Source: Diplocarpon mali (lineage: Eukaryota; Ascomycota; Leotiomycetes; Helotiales; Drepanopezizaceae). Taken from it: a DNA stretch of 25,279 bases. Position 1 is the stretch's first letter. Every line of letters starts with the position of its first letter. The notes beneath the pieces are model-generated. The model worked only from the letters and a program-made list of their open reading frames with translations. It made no database searches and was not told the DNA's origin. The stretch lies in NCBI GenBank assembly GCA_024741835.1, contig JAENRP010000486.1:1-25279 (forward strand). Reading direction: 5' to 3'. The position numbers and the translations under genes were made by a program. Shown here in pieces: positions 18,105 through 25,279 of the stretch.

Positions 18105-19085
18105 AATAATCTACTAACGATTCCACCTTTAATAAGCACCTATCCTAAGCACTAGGATTTCTAAAGTATAGATCCCTAGCCCCTTAAGTCCTAAAGGCCT
18201 TACTACTTGAAATAGCAACTAAGTTGGCCTGCTCCTCTTAAGCTTACACTTAAGTAAGAGCGGCCGCGATCTCCTTTAGATTCAGTTCATTTAGATTACT
18301 AAGATCCAGATCCTTGCCCTTTAAAGAGCCCTTAGAAGGGACCTATCTGCCCTTGCCTTTTTAGTAGCGGATATTATTAAAGGGAGCCTGAGAATAGCCT
18401 TTAGCTAAGCTAAATAGCCCCTTTATACATTAGAGGGAGCTAAGCACCTTAGCGCCTTAAGTCTTAAGACGCTTAAAGGCAGCATTGCCGCCTTAGATAG
18501 TATATAATAGATCTTATAAATAGTTAGTTATTAATATCAGATAGATTCAAAGGCACTTATAGCCTATTAGGTGTTCGCAAGGTCGATACTATAGCAGAGG
18601 GTATAAGCTTTATTTAACTAGGCTAGCTAAAGGGTATTCTAAGTCTTTAGAACTATAGAGATTTATATCTAAGTCTCCTTAAATAGGATTCGGGCCGCCT
18701 CCTAAATCACTTTAATATTACCGCTAACTTAAGCATCCTAAAGGATAATATACTTATCCTAAGCCTAGATAGGTATTTAGAATAGACATCTATCAAAGGT
18801 TATTAGAGTAAGAGGATATTAGATAGCACTTACTAAGACGCACTTTGCTTATTACGCAATACAGTAGTTATACTTCTTAAAAATAAGAGTATTAAATACG
18901 CATATATAGCCGGTATTATTCTTACTAGCCTCCTTTCTTAATATCATATACATATAACGTACGCATAGCACTCAAAAGGCCTTAGGCAGATCTTCTAAGT
19001 TATATTTAAGCACTATCTAATTAGCAATATATATATCAAAGGGGGTCGGCCAACTATTAGGGCACTTACTAATAATAATAATATT
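18105..19085 (-). pseudogene. Decayed Cys-rich reading frame, unknown function
   Basis: The minus-strand frame, broken by stops, reads CPNSWPTPFDIYIANQIV, VLCVRYMYMILRKEA, then Y-N-Y-C-I-A-x-x-A-K-C-V-L-V at 18837-18872. That is C-X2-C-X6-C with the first Cys as Tyr, followed by the V-x-V/P usual after it. Further on come DKYIIL, EAARILFKET, NKAYTLCY and, in another frame, DLSNLNELNLKEIAAALT and AISSSKAFRT. Many filamentous-fungal hypothetical proteins have a cassette of this shape. The plus-strand frame at 20335-21145 has the same cassette, so this is a repeated family. No catalytic domain is visible; it may be a passenger gene or the gag-like frame of an unrecognised element. At least one frameshift near 18500. 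Confidence 0.5.
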
Positions 19086-20011
19086 AGTAATAAGATAATA
19101 TAGGATAAGATCTATTAAAGGGTTAATCAACTCAAAAGTAAAAAGGGGAATCGACCTACTTATAAGAAGTAGGAGTTAGAGTTAAAAGATTAAAAGAGAA
19201 GGGAAGCTTAATATATATGCCTTCTTAAAGGCCCCTCTTTTCCCTTCTATAGATTATTATAATTTATAGCTATAGTAGATTATAACTTTAGATAACTCTT
19301 TAATAAAAAGTCTCAAACCTACCAGAACGCAACTAGACTATAATCGCACTATTATAAGGCTTAAACAAAGACTTTAAATTACTTCTATCACTTAAACACC
19401 TTTCCTTTCCCTCTTTACTATTTGCCTTTATCTTTACTATTCTACTTTATATATACTATCCTTATTACCTATTATATCTGCCTTTGCTATTAAGCTATTT
19501 GTCTTTGCTATTTTATTCTTTATTACCATTTGATTATTTACTACCAATCTGCCTCCTTTATATACCTATTCTATATACTTCCTTATACGAGTTGAAAAGG
19601 TCTTTTCAAAAGAAAGTACTACTAGTATTAGTACGCAGATTCTTATATAAGAGGCAAGCTACCCTTATTCCTAGGGTCATCTTATATAGCTATACTATAT
19701 GCGATATAAGGGGTTTCATATATATTTCAAACGGCTATTCAGCCGGAGGACCTTAGAAGGATATTTATATGCGGCTAGAAGGGACTATAGGAAGGAGGAT
19801 ATTCATAGGTATAAAGGTACTATCTCAGTTATATAAAGATAGGCAGATATTATAATAGATTCTTTTTAATAATAAGTACTCAACTATATTCATATGAATA
19901 TCGAATACCAGTATAGAACCTATAATAACCCTATATTAAATTAAGATTGCTAAACCTTAAAACGCTATAATACTATACTCTTAGGTAATTATACTAGTTA
20001 GGGGTATAACT
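19086..20011. other. AT-rich region with no gene; may hold the gypsy 3' LTR
   Basis: No conserved frame on either strand. The plus open frame 19484-19756 lacks recognisable residues and overlaps long pyrimidine tracts (19400-19560), so I do not accept it as a gene. On minus, TATAAAT (near 19760-19770) and TATATAAAGG (near 19555) could be promoter elements of an LTR beginning at 20017, but the LTR's inner end could not be found because the other copy is not in the window. Confidence 0.45.
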
Positions 20012-20032
20012 GTTATACTACCCCCCCCTTTT
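20012..20032 (-). promoter_or_regulatory. Putative gypsy polypurine tract and 3' LTR start
   Basis: On minus AAAAGGGGGGGG (20021-20032) is followed by TAG and TATAACAG, fitting a polypurine tract and an LTR starting TGTAACAG (second base decayed). Fungal chromoviruses commonly end in a G-run of this kind just before the LTR. Just across the boundary the plus strand has GTATAAC-T-GTTATAC, a near-perfect palindrome at 20004-20018. Confidence 0.5.
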
Positions 20033-20035
20033 GAG

Positions 20036-20055
20036 AACGCTTGCCTATAAGCGTT
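20036..20055. repeat. Perfect 7-bp-arm inverted repeat beside the polypurine tract
   Basis: AACGCTT-GCCTAT-AAGCGTT. It retains C and G in a region otherwise decayed to A/T. In the gypsy transcript it would form a hairpin immediately upstream of the polypurine tract. Confidence 0.7.
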
Positions 20056-20334
20056 AGTAGGTCGTGACGATTTTCGTATAGTAATATACTTAGCGCATTA
20101 TTATAAGAATAGTACTATTCTATATTTGGTTTAGCGCAAGTTGCGTCATATACTTAAATTTGTTTTTCCCTTTATAAGATCTTCCTTTCTTAGTATAATA
20201 ACTATATATAACTGCATAGGTCCCCTATTCCTACTATTATAGCGCAGGGCTAATGTATAGTAGTAGAAACAATTACTACTACTACTACTAACTACTATAA
20301 GTAAGTTTGCCTTAGTCTAAGGTCGAATCGCATT
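20056..20334. other. Spacer with short ACT microsatellite
   Basis: No gene seen. At 20273-20297 there is an ACT/TAC run with one interruption (ACTACTACTACTACTA-ACTACTA). The remainder is AT-rich without clear structure. Confidence 0.6.
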
Positions 20335-21145
20335 TAATACACGTAGTACTGATCCCTTTGCTATTAAGCGCCCTTGCGATAGCCTATTACGTTTATTATT
20401 ACTAGTGCGTGCAGCGCCTTATGCGCGATATTGCGCATAAGTGCGAATTTGAGTTTGAATATAGTAAAAAGTGCTATTAGTGCTAGGAGTAGAAGGCGGA
20501 GTGCATCCTTATAAGTACCTCGAATTGACTCTCTAATTCTATTTATGCTAATACTTATTTATAGCTTCCCTCTTATATTAGGAAGGAGTTCGCGGTACTA
20601 TTCGCGGCCCTTAAGGAGTGGCAGGAAAAGGCTACTTAGCAGTAAGAGGAGGACGATAGTAGCAATAACGATAACGCATAGGCGGTTTTAGTAGGGAACC
20701 GCGAGATGCTCTATTAGAAGGCGGTCTAGTGCGCCCGGATCCTTATCAACCTCTTACTAATGGCTAGCGTAGAGGCTCTGATTAGTCGCTCTTAACTAGA
20801 GTATGCTAGCCTTGCGAAGCTTTGCTCTATAGCTAAGGCTATAGTAAGCTAGCTAAAGGGGGTCTAGGCGACAGTTACTATAAGTTTAACCCGAATTAGT
20901 ATCAAATTAATTGCTGACTTTCTAATAGGAGTGCGGCGACCTTATTAAGTCTTAGCTAGCAAGGTTAGAGCAATCTAGCTAAATTATACTAAGCCTCTTA
21001 AGGTCTATTGCTGCGTTAGTAGAGCGGACTGCTATAGTAGCAGAGTCTTTTATAAGAGGAGAGGGGCTTATAGTAATAAGGGTGGCGTTAGGCGCGGCGG
21101 CTAGTAGGGCAGTGCTAGCGGCGGTAAGAGGAGGTCAGGGTTGTT
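20335..21145 (+). pseudogene. Decayed Cys-rich reading frame, antisense in gypsy
   Basis: The plus-strand frame reads CVQRLMRDIAHKCEFEFEYS, then K-K-C-Y-x-C-x-E-x-K-A-E-C-I-L-I at 20466-20513 (C-X2-C-X6-C, all three Cys kept), RKEFAVLFAALKEWQEKAT, an acidic Asp/Asn run, AVLVGNREMLY, CARILINLLLMASVEALISRS and LEYASLAKLCSIAKAI. It ends in a Gly/Arg/Ser-rich tail (KRRGAYSNKGGVRRGG). Stops sit at former Gln/Trp/Arg codons, and one frameshift lies before 20411. The cassette matches the minus-strand frame at 18840, including CV-x-x-x-M upstream of it. GC content is visibly higher than in surrounding DNA. Function unknown; the long hydrophobic helices after the cassette give no fold I can name. Confidence 0.6.
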
Positions 21146-21399
21146 TTAAGTAGGAGTATAAATAAGAGGCGAGCTTTAACTTTAGAATAGAATTGGAGCT
21201 TGTCTCCTTAAGCGCAAAAGAGGAAGGGTCGGAGGAGTTATAAAGGGGAGAGGGCAATAGGCTTAGTATTATTATTTTTATATTTTTATTATTTTTCTCC
21301 TTTTTTTTATTTATTTATATTTTTAGATTTATTTACCAATCTGTTTCGCATCTGGCCTATTATCTTCTAAGTGATTATAATCCTTTATACTGCTTTCTT
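21146..21399. other. T-rich spacer between gypsy chromodomain and antisense frame
   Basis: A long T-rich tract at about 21270-21335 (A-rich, AAAAAAAAGGAGAAAAA, on the gypsy strand) lies just after the chromodomain. It could be an older or internal polypurine tract, or the 3' untranslated region. No coding frame seen. Confidence 0.5.
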
Positions 21400-21640
21400 A
21401 AGCCTTTAGCTAAGCTTATAGATTTTAAAGTGGTCTTAGCTTTATAGGGTTGGCCTAATAAAAGTCGCAAATCTTATATAAGGATCTTGCAAAATTTAAG
21501 GTATAATACTAACTTAAATTAGAGTTATAACTAGTCCATTTGACCTAGTACTTTAGTTTCCCTTAAGATAGGCGTATACCTAGTATCTTAGATACTTTAT
21601 ACTCTTCTTACCTTACGATCTTTTCTATAATAGGCTAGGG
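21400..21640 (-). pseudogene. Gypsy chromodomain remnant
   Basis: On minus, after E-x-P-x-P-I-I-E (family EPPPPvvVdGe), the frame gives EEYKVSKILGIRLS, GKLKYQVKWTSYNSNLS and YYTLNFARSLYKICDFY. This fits the chromodomain pattern (eyeVe.Il..R...g...YlVKWkGY....tWep...l......i..f) with the first Trp kept (QVKW) and the second lost. Such domains at the integrase C-terminus define chromoviruses and are thought to steer insertion to methylated-histone chromatin, which fits an element found in a heterochromatin-like block. Confidence 0.85.
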
Positions 21641-22254
21641 TTATTCCTAACCTAGCAAAGGGTTTTGCAGATCCTTGAATAGTAGCTCTAGCGTAAAGAT
21701 ATTATATATTATAAAACCTATAGGTAGCTTGATTTAATATAAATTGCCTACCTTCTTAAGAACCTTAAAAGGACTATCCTATTGATTGGCCAGTTTCCTA
21801 CTAAGGTAGTAGTTCTTAAGATTTTTTATTAAAAGGTAGACTATATCTTTAGATTTCTAATCAATCTCCCTTTAGTATTAATTCATAGACTTACGCATTT
21901 TCTCTTAGGCGCATTCTATATTGCCTTTTGCTACTTCTTAGGCTAAGTGCATCCTTTCTACTACTAGCCTAGCCTTTGCTTAATTTAATCTCTTCTATAG
22001 GCTAGACGATTTTAAAAAGATCTAGTCCTAACTTATCTAAGGCGTAACTCTATACTTAAGCTAATATAGGGTTATACTAATTAAAGTATAAAGGAAAGTC
22101 GATTGCATACGATCTATTAATAGAATTAGCTTACTCTAATTATCTTAATAGTAATTAATAAAAGGCTATAGCTTTAAATTAATATACTTATTTATAATCT
22201 CCGTTTAGCTATCAGTCTCCTTATAGTACGCTATAGAGAGTTTAATCTTAATAC
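21641..22254 (-). pseudogene. Gypsy integrase C-terminal part, truncated by A-III
   Basis: It begins at the A-III junction with KLSIAYYKETDS-x-TEIINKYI (family s.ayHPqTdGqtEr.Nq.le), so the first residues left include the catalytic Glu of the D,D-35-E triad. Then come PFINYYQDN (family lr.y....q..W), LIPLIDRMQST (family lp.ae.ayN.s.h.sig.sPf), ARLVVERMHLAQE, then SPFKVLKKVGNLYQIKLP and FIIYNIFTLELL (family GPf.i...v...ayrL.LP....ihnVFHvslL). The first two catalytic Asp regions lie beyond the inserted A-III/A-IV stack, off the window. Confidence 0.86.
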
Positions 22255-22449
22255 TATTGAGCTTAAGTGAGTCGGCGCAGTAGGTAAAGGAGGCTTCTAA
22301 AGGTCGATAGTTGATATATTGGTAAGAGTTAAGGAAGGAAGGTTACCCCTTTCTTCCTTATAGCTATATACGTATTAATATCCTATTAACTAAGCAGTAG
22401 GATTATATGATAATATATTAGAGTGATAGCTATATCACCTATCTTAATA
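22255..22449 (-). repeat. A-III 3' LTR (195 bp)
   Basis: On plus TATTGAGCTTAAGTGAGTCGG...ATCTTAATA. Same length as the four other copia-A LTRs. The 7-bp hairpin arm pair is damaged by transitions here (CCTATTA against CAGTAGG). Confidence 0.92.
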
Positions 22450-22460
22450 CCTTTACTTAG
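22450..22460 (-). promoter_or_regulatory. A-III polypurine tract, decayed
   Basis: On minus CTAAGTAAAGG before the LTR, two G-to-A changes from the A-II form. Confidence 0.6.
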
Positions 22461-22587
22461 ACCTTACTCCGATTGACCTATAGTTAGGAAAATAATAACT
22501 ATCCTTTTATACTAATCCAATTCTTAAGTATCTCTTTAAATTAAAAATAATCAATTAATAGCAACTTCTATTAAAATTACTAATCCT

Positions 22588-22739
22588 ACTCGTAAGGTAG
22601 GACTAGGAGTCAAATTTCTAAAAGCGTTCCTTTATAAGACTATATGACTTAACTTGCGGTCTAGGCCTAGGAGTCGATCTAAAAAAAAACTTTCCTTTAT
22701 AAAACTATATGATCTGACTTGCAGGATAGGCCTAGGAGT
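22588..22739 (-). repeat. Three-copy motif array downstream of A-III pol
   Basis: Plus-strand GAGT at 22607, 22671 and 22736; spacings of 64 and 65 differ slightly from A-I (66, 61) because of small indels, including an A9 run at 22682-22690. Same motif and the same intervening TTCCTTTATAA repeat. Confidence 0.85.
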
Positions 22740-23401
22740 CGTCCTTAAGCATACTAGGCCCTTACTATCTTTTATAATCCTAGTATATCTTTAAATACTT
22801 TGAACTTTATAACTATCTTTAGTAGCTTTATAAATCCATCTGCTACTATTTGATTAGTTAAGATATAGGTAATCGATAATTTATTCTTTATAATAAGGTT
22901 ATAGATAAAGTAGTAAGTAATATTAATATATTTCGATCGCTTATATAAGTATGGATTCTTTATAAGTGCAATCGCCCTTATATTATCTACTTAAAGATTA
23001 ATATAGTTCTTATCTTATTTAATATACTTAATAAAACCTATATCTTTTAAAACTTAAGCGATTTATAATCCTTATTTGCAATTTAATAATATTAATATAT
23101 ATTCGGCCTTAATGCTTGCAGTAGCTATTGATTTCTACTTCCTACTTCCTTATAATATAGGTCTACTATATAGTATTACTACGCTTTTAAATATACTTTT
23201 CTGACCTTTTATATTTGCCTAGTCGGAATTAGTATATACCTTAAGCTTTGCGCTTATATATTTCGTTAGTCTATATCTTACCTTTTATATAATTATTAAT
23301 TGAAGGTACCTTTTAAGTCGCTTGACTGCATTCTTATATTAAATTGTCGGATCCTTTAAGTTCTGACTAAGTTACTTAATAATAAAGGTAATATCTGGTC
23401 T

Positions 23402-23423
23402 TATATATACTATAGTATATATA
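23402..23423. repeat. Perfect 22-bp palindrome in copia-A RNase H
   Basis: TATATATACTA followed by its exact complement. The same palindrome is at 3063-3084 and 10250-10271. It encodes I-Y-T-I-V-Y-I on pol. Either ancestral or produced by CA-to-TA decay of a coding segment; its presence in all three copies cannot separate the two. Confidence 0.9.
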
Positions 23424-23430
23424 ATTGCTC

Positions 23431-23435
23431 TAATG
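23431..23435. repeat. Probable A-IV target-site duplication TAATG, left copy
   Basis: These bases abut the intact TGTTGAG start of A-IV. In A-I the corresponding site reads CTAATATCCTATTAG, so the target in A-III would be CTAATGTCCTATTAG, and TAATG should recur beyond the window. Confidence 0.55.
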
Positions 23436-23630
23436 TGTTGAGATAGGTAATACAGCCATCACTCTGATATATTGTCATATGACCCTACTGCTTAATCAGT
23501 AGGATATTAATACGTATATAGCTATAGGGAAGAAAGGGGTAACCTTCCTTCCCTAACTCTTACTAATATATCGACTATTGACCTTTAAAAGCCTCCTTTA
23601 CCTACTGCGCCGACTTACTTAAGCTCAATA
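23436..23630 (+). repeat. A-IV 5' LTR (195 bp)
   Basis: TGTTGAGATAGG...AAGCTCAATA. It has the best kept 5' terminus. The 11-bp arm pair (GGGAAGAAAGG/CCTTCCTTCCC, one mismatch) lies near 23528-23554 and the CCTACTG/CAGTAGG arms near 23483-23504. Confidence 0.93.
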
Positions 23631-23642
23631 GGTTATAAGCCC
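23631..23642 (+). promoter_or_regulatory. A-IV primer-binding site
   Basis: GGTTATAAGCCC directly after the LTR, one transition from the complement of the initiator tRNA-Met anticodon region (GGTTATGAGCCC). Confidence 0.8.
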
Positions 23643-23751
23643 TAGATAGACTGATAATAGATTATTAACTTCCTTTAGAAAGCACTTGCGCTGCAACTAT
23701 TAATAGGAAGTTGAACGAGACTTATAGTAAGAGGTAAGCAACTAGCGAATA

Positions 23752-23880
23752 GGAGGTATAATTCCCTATTTAGCCAACCTATATTACAAGAGGTGTGATT
23801 CCTTGCTCTATAACCCTTTGGTACTATAAGAGGTATGATTCCTTGCTTTACTATATTTTATAAGAGGTATGATTCCCTAC
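23752..23880 (+). repeat. Four-copy leader repeat of A-IV
   Basis: Copies like AGAGGTGTGATTCCTTGC start at 23752, 23789, 23829 and 23863 (spacings 37, 40, 34), the exact mirror of A-I. The leader from 23643 to about 23980 holds no other gene. Confidence 0.87.
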
Positions 23881-23979
23881 GTTATAGCCTAAAACCCTTT
23901 TTAATAAAGAGGACTTCCTTCCTATTTAATACTTCTATAATACCTACTATTTAATCATTTCGACTTTTCGATAGGAGGA

Positions 23980-25160
23980 GTGCCTTTAACTATTTAATTT
24001 ATTTGATTTTAAACGCAATTCTATTCAAAACGGCAATAGCTTCTAATTCTAATCGAAATATTAGACCTAAAGACCTCTAACTCTTTCGAAAGAACTAGTA
24101 ATAATAGTTCGACAATTTAGAGCTTTACTTTAAGAGCAAAGGTATAGAAATGGCGATTTAAAAGACACTTATTAAATACATAAGAATAGCCTCCTATACT
24201 CCCTTTACCGATTCGTCTACTTCCACTTTAATAGCTAATATAATTGCTAAGGATTTACTAAATATATTAAATAAGCTTAGCCTAAGAGCTTTAGTAGATA
24301 ATAACTAAGAATCCTAAAGGTAGATTTTAAATATAAAAAAGGAGAAGGAGTATAAGCTAGCCTTAGCTAAATGTAAGCTTAAGATTAATAAAGGTTTAAG
24401 CGATAAAGATTAAGATTTTATTTAAATTTATAATAACGCAAAGATAAGATAGAATACCTTAAAGGTAAAATACTCTTATATAATTGCCCTTAATACTTAG
24501 CATCTATTATAGTAGATCACTTCATTTTAATATAGAAAAGATAAAGATAGCAAGGATATAGATATAAATATAGACTCTGCCTAATTTATACTATATAAAG
24601 CAAGGAGGAGAGTAAGAGCCGCAGATCCTAGGATAGCTATGACTTTTAAAGAAACTCAGCTTTTTAATTTCCTACTTAATAGCCTCTCTCTTAAGTTTAC
24701 TATTATAAAACAATCTCTTCTCGTTTAACCTAACCTTAAGATCTATAAGAAGATCGACCTCCTTTAAACTATTGAGTAAGACCTTAAAGGACGCTCTAAA
24801 TCGGCAAATGCCGCATTATAAGGCAATAATAAGCCTAAGAAGAAGAAGAAGCGTAGGATAAGCCCTTAAGCTTATTAAGGATACTACTTTTATAATAGTA
24901 CTTATAATATTACTAATTGTAAAGTTAAAAGGCAATTAATTAATATAGTTGCTAGCTTTAATATTAAAAAGCAATTAAAGCAAAAGTTAAGAAGTAAACT
25001 GCCCTTATCCTACCGAAGGCCGCAACTATTAAGGAAAGGCAAAGGAAAAGGCTATTTAGCCAAAACTTCAGCAGATACCTTTAATAATAATAGTAGGTTA
25101 TTTAAACCTAAATCCACTTCTAATAATTTAGATAATAATTATAATAAAGATGCTTATATC
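23980..25160 (+). pseudogene. A-IV gag remnant
   Basis: The most complete copia-A gag here. The frame runs from ILNAILFKTAIASN (about 24000) through LELYFKSKGIEMAI, YTPFTDSSTSTLIANTIAKD, LNKLSLRALVDNN, KEKEYKLALAKCKLKIN and QLFNFLLNSLSLKF, then a KPKKKKKRRIS basic patch before the knuckle (Y-Y-F-Y...I-T-N-C-K near 24880-24935), and on to KGKGYLAKTSADTFNNNSR. Only the last knuckle Cys survives. No in-frame ATG precedes the conserved start, as in A-I. This region served as the reference for the A-II gag at the left edge. Confidence 0.82.
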
Positions 25161-25279
25161 TTAAAAGCCGATCTTTATAAGATCCTTGAATCTAATTAGT
25201 ATAATAATACTAATTATATAATATATATAATTAATAAACCCTACCTATTTAAAGGCCCGCTTATTAAAATAAAAAGGCG
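25161..25279 (+). pseudogene. A-IV protease start, cut by window end
   Basis: Aligned to 850-970 of A-II. The active-site box reads Y-N-N-T-N, with the catalytic Asp codon now AAT (25206-25208), followed by IINKPYLFKG. Continues past the window. Confidence 0.75.

Larger units (their letters stand above)
20018..22254 (-). mobile_element. Ty3/gypsy chromovirus, 3' part
   Basis: Minus-strand remnant cut at 22254 by A-III. It retains integrase from the catalytic Glu on, a chromodomain, a long 3' segment with an antisense Cys-rich frame, and a polypurine tract. The 5' part should continue beyond the right edge of the window, on the far side of A-III and A-IV. The left border depends on the polypurine tract call; if that is wrong, the element ends nearer 21300. 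Confidence 0.68.
22255..23435 (-). mobile_element. Copia-A element A-III, 3' part
   Basis: Minus-strand copia-A copy from its 3' LTR up to the start of RNase H, where A-IV entered at 23436. The remaining 5' part should continue after the far end of A-IV. It is more decayed than A-I (more TA, fewer retained Cys/Trp). The five bases outside its LTR, AATAC (22250-22254), are the expected left target duplication in the gypsy integrase; the partner is off-window. Confidence 0.88.
22740..23435 (-). pseudogene. A-III RNase H remnant
   Basis: On minus: TIVYIRPDITF, LSQNLKDPTI, VYTNSD (first Asp as Asn), SIATASIKAEY (STEAEY box, Glu kept), VDNIRAIALI, KYINITYYFIYNL and VFKDILGL. Aligned to 2401-3094 and 10241-10917 almost without gaps. 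It is cut by A-IV 12 bp after the 22-bp palindrome at 23402-23423. Confidence 0.85.
23436..25279 (+). mobile_element. Copia-A element A-IV, 5' part
   Basis: Plus-strand copia-A copy: 5' LTR, primer site, leader with four-copy repeat, gag and start of protease, running off the right edge. Its LTR keeps the canonical TGTTGAGATAGG start, but its gag and protease are as decayed as in the other copies. Confidence 0.92.

Noticed and set aside
19484..19756. 90-codon plus frame rich in Leu and Tyr
   Set aside because: Derived from pyrimidine-rich low-complexity DNA, no second copy or family motif, and poor separation from chance in AT-rich sequence.
20273..20297. ACT microsatellite as a functional repeat
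   Set aside because: Short, interrupted, and no sign of function; listed only as part of the spacer.
23840..23860. Possible tRNA or small-RNA gene in the copia-A leader
   Set aside because: No cloverleaf or A/B boxes could be folded by eye; the only tRNA-like piece is the short primer-binding complement.

Overview
This window looks like part of an AT-rich, repeat-only compartment of a filamentous ascomycete (Pezizomycotina). I find no intact host gene. Nearly all of it is long terminal repeat (LTR) retrotransposons inserted into one another and then mutated by what looks like repeat-induced point mutation (RIP). The copies differ from each other almost only by C/T and G/A transitions. Gln and Trp codons have become stops, catalytic Asp codons have become Asn, and zinc-finger Cys codons have become Tyr. 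Most long open frames are antisense shadows of the decayed polyproteins.

Left stack (1-17830), outermost to innermost. Copia-C (plus strand, only the reverse transcriptase/RNase H end remains, 17050-17830) was hit by copia-B (minus, 11417-17049, 198-bp 5' LTR). Copia-B's RNase H was hit by A-II (plus, enters from before base 1, ends at 11416). A-II was hit inside pol by A-I (minus, 1918-8104, complete, with 195-bp LTRs and the perfect 5-bp target duplication GAAAG). A-I and A-II belong to the same family, called copia-A here.

Middle (17830-22254). This holds AT-rich spacer, two decayed Cys-rich reading frames of one apparent family (minus 18105-19085, plus 20335-21145), and the 3' part of a Ty3/gypsy chromovirus on the minus strand: integrase from its catalytic Glu onward, then a chromodomain. 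A polypurine tract and candidate 3' LTR edge lie near 20012-20032. If the boundaries are right, the plus-strand Cys-rich frame is an antisense passenger inside this gypsy element.

Right stack (22255-25279). The gypsy integrase was hit by A-III (minus, copia-A). A-III's RNase H region was in turn hit by A-IV (plus, copia-A), which runs out of the window in its protease.

The most unusual feature is a roughly 23-bp motif in copia-A, beginning ACTC and ending GAGT. It is repeated 8 or 10 times in frame inside pol, between protease and the GAG-pre-integrase domain. Spacings are 39, 48 or 90 bp, all multiples of three. The two copies differ by exactly one 87-bp (29-codon) unit. The same motif recurs three times after pol, just before the 3' LTR. 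Copia-A also carries a four-copy leader repeat and strong inverted repeats in its LTR. Both copia-A and copia-B have a primer-binding site matching the anticodon region of initiator tRNA-Met, as in Drosophila copia.

Domain boundaries are approximate because reading frames are broken; LTR and target-duplication coordinates were read to the base. All assignments come from reading translations by eye, with no database search.
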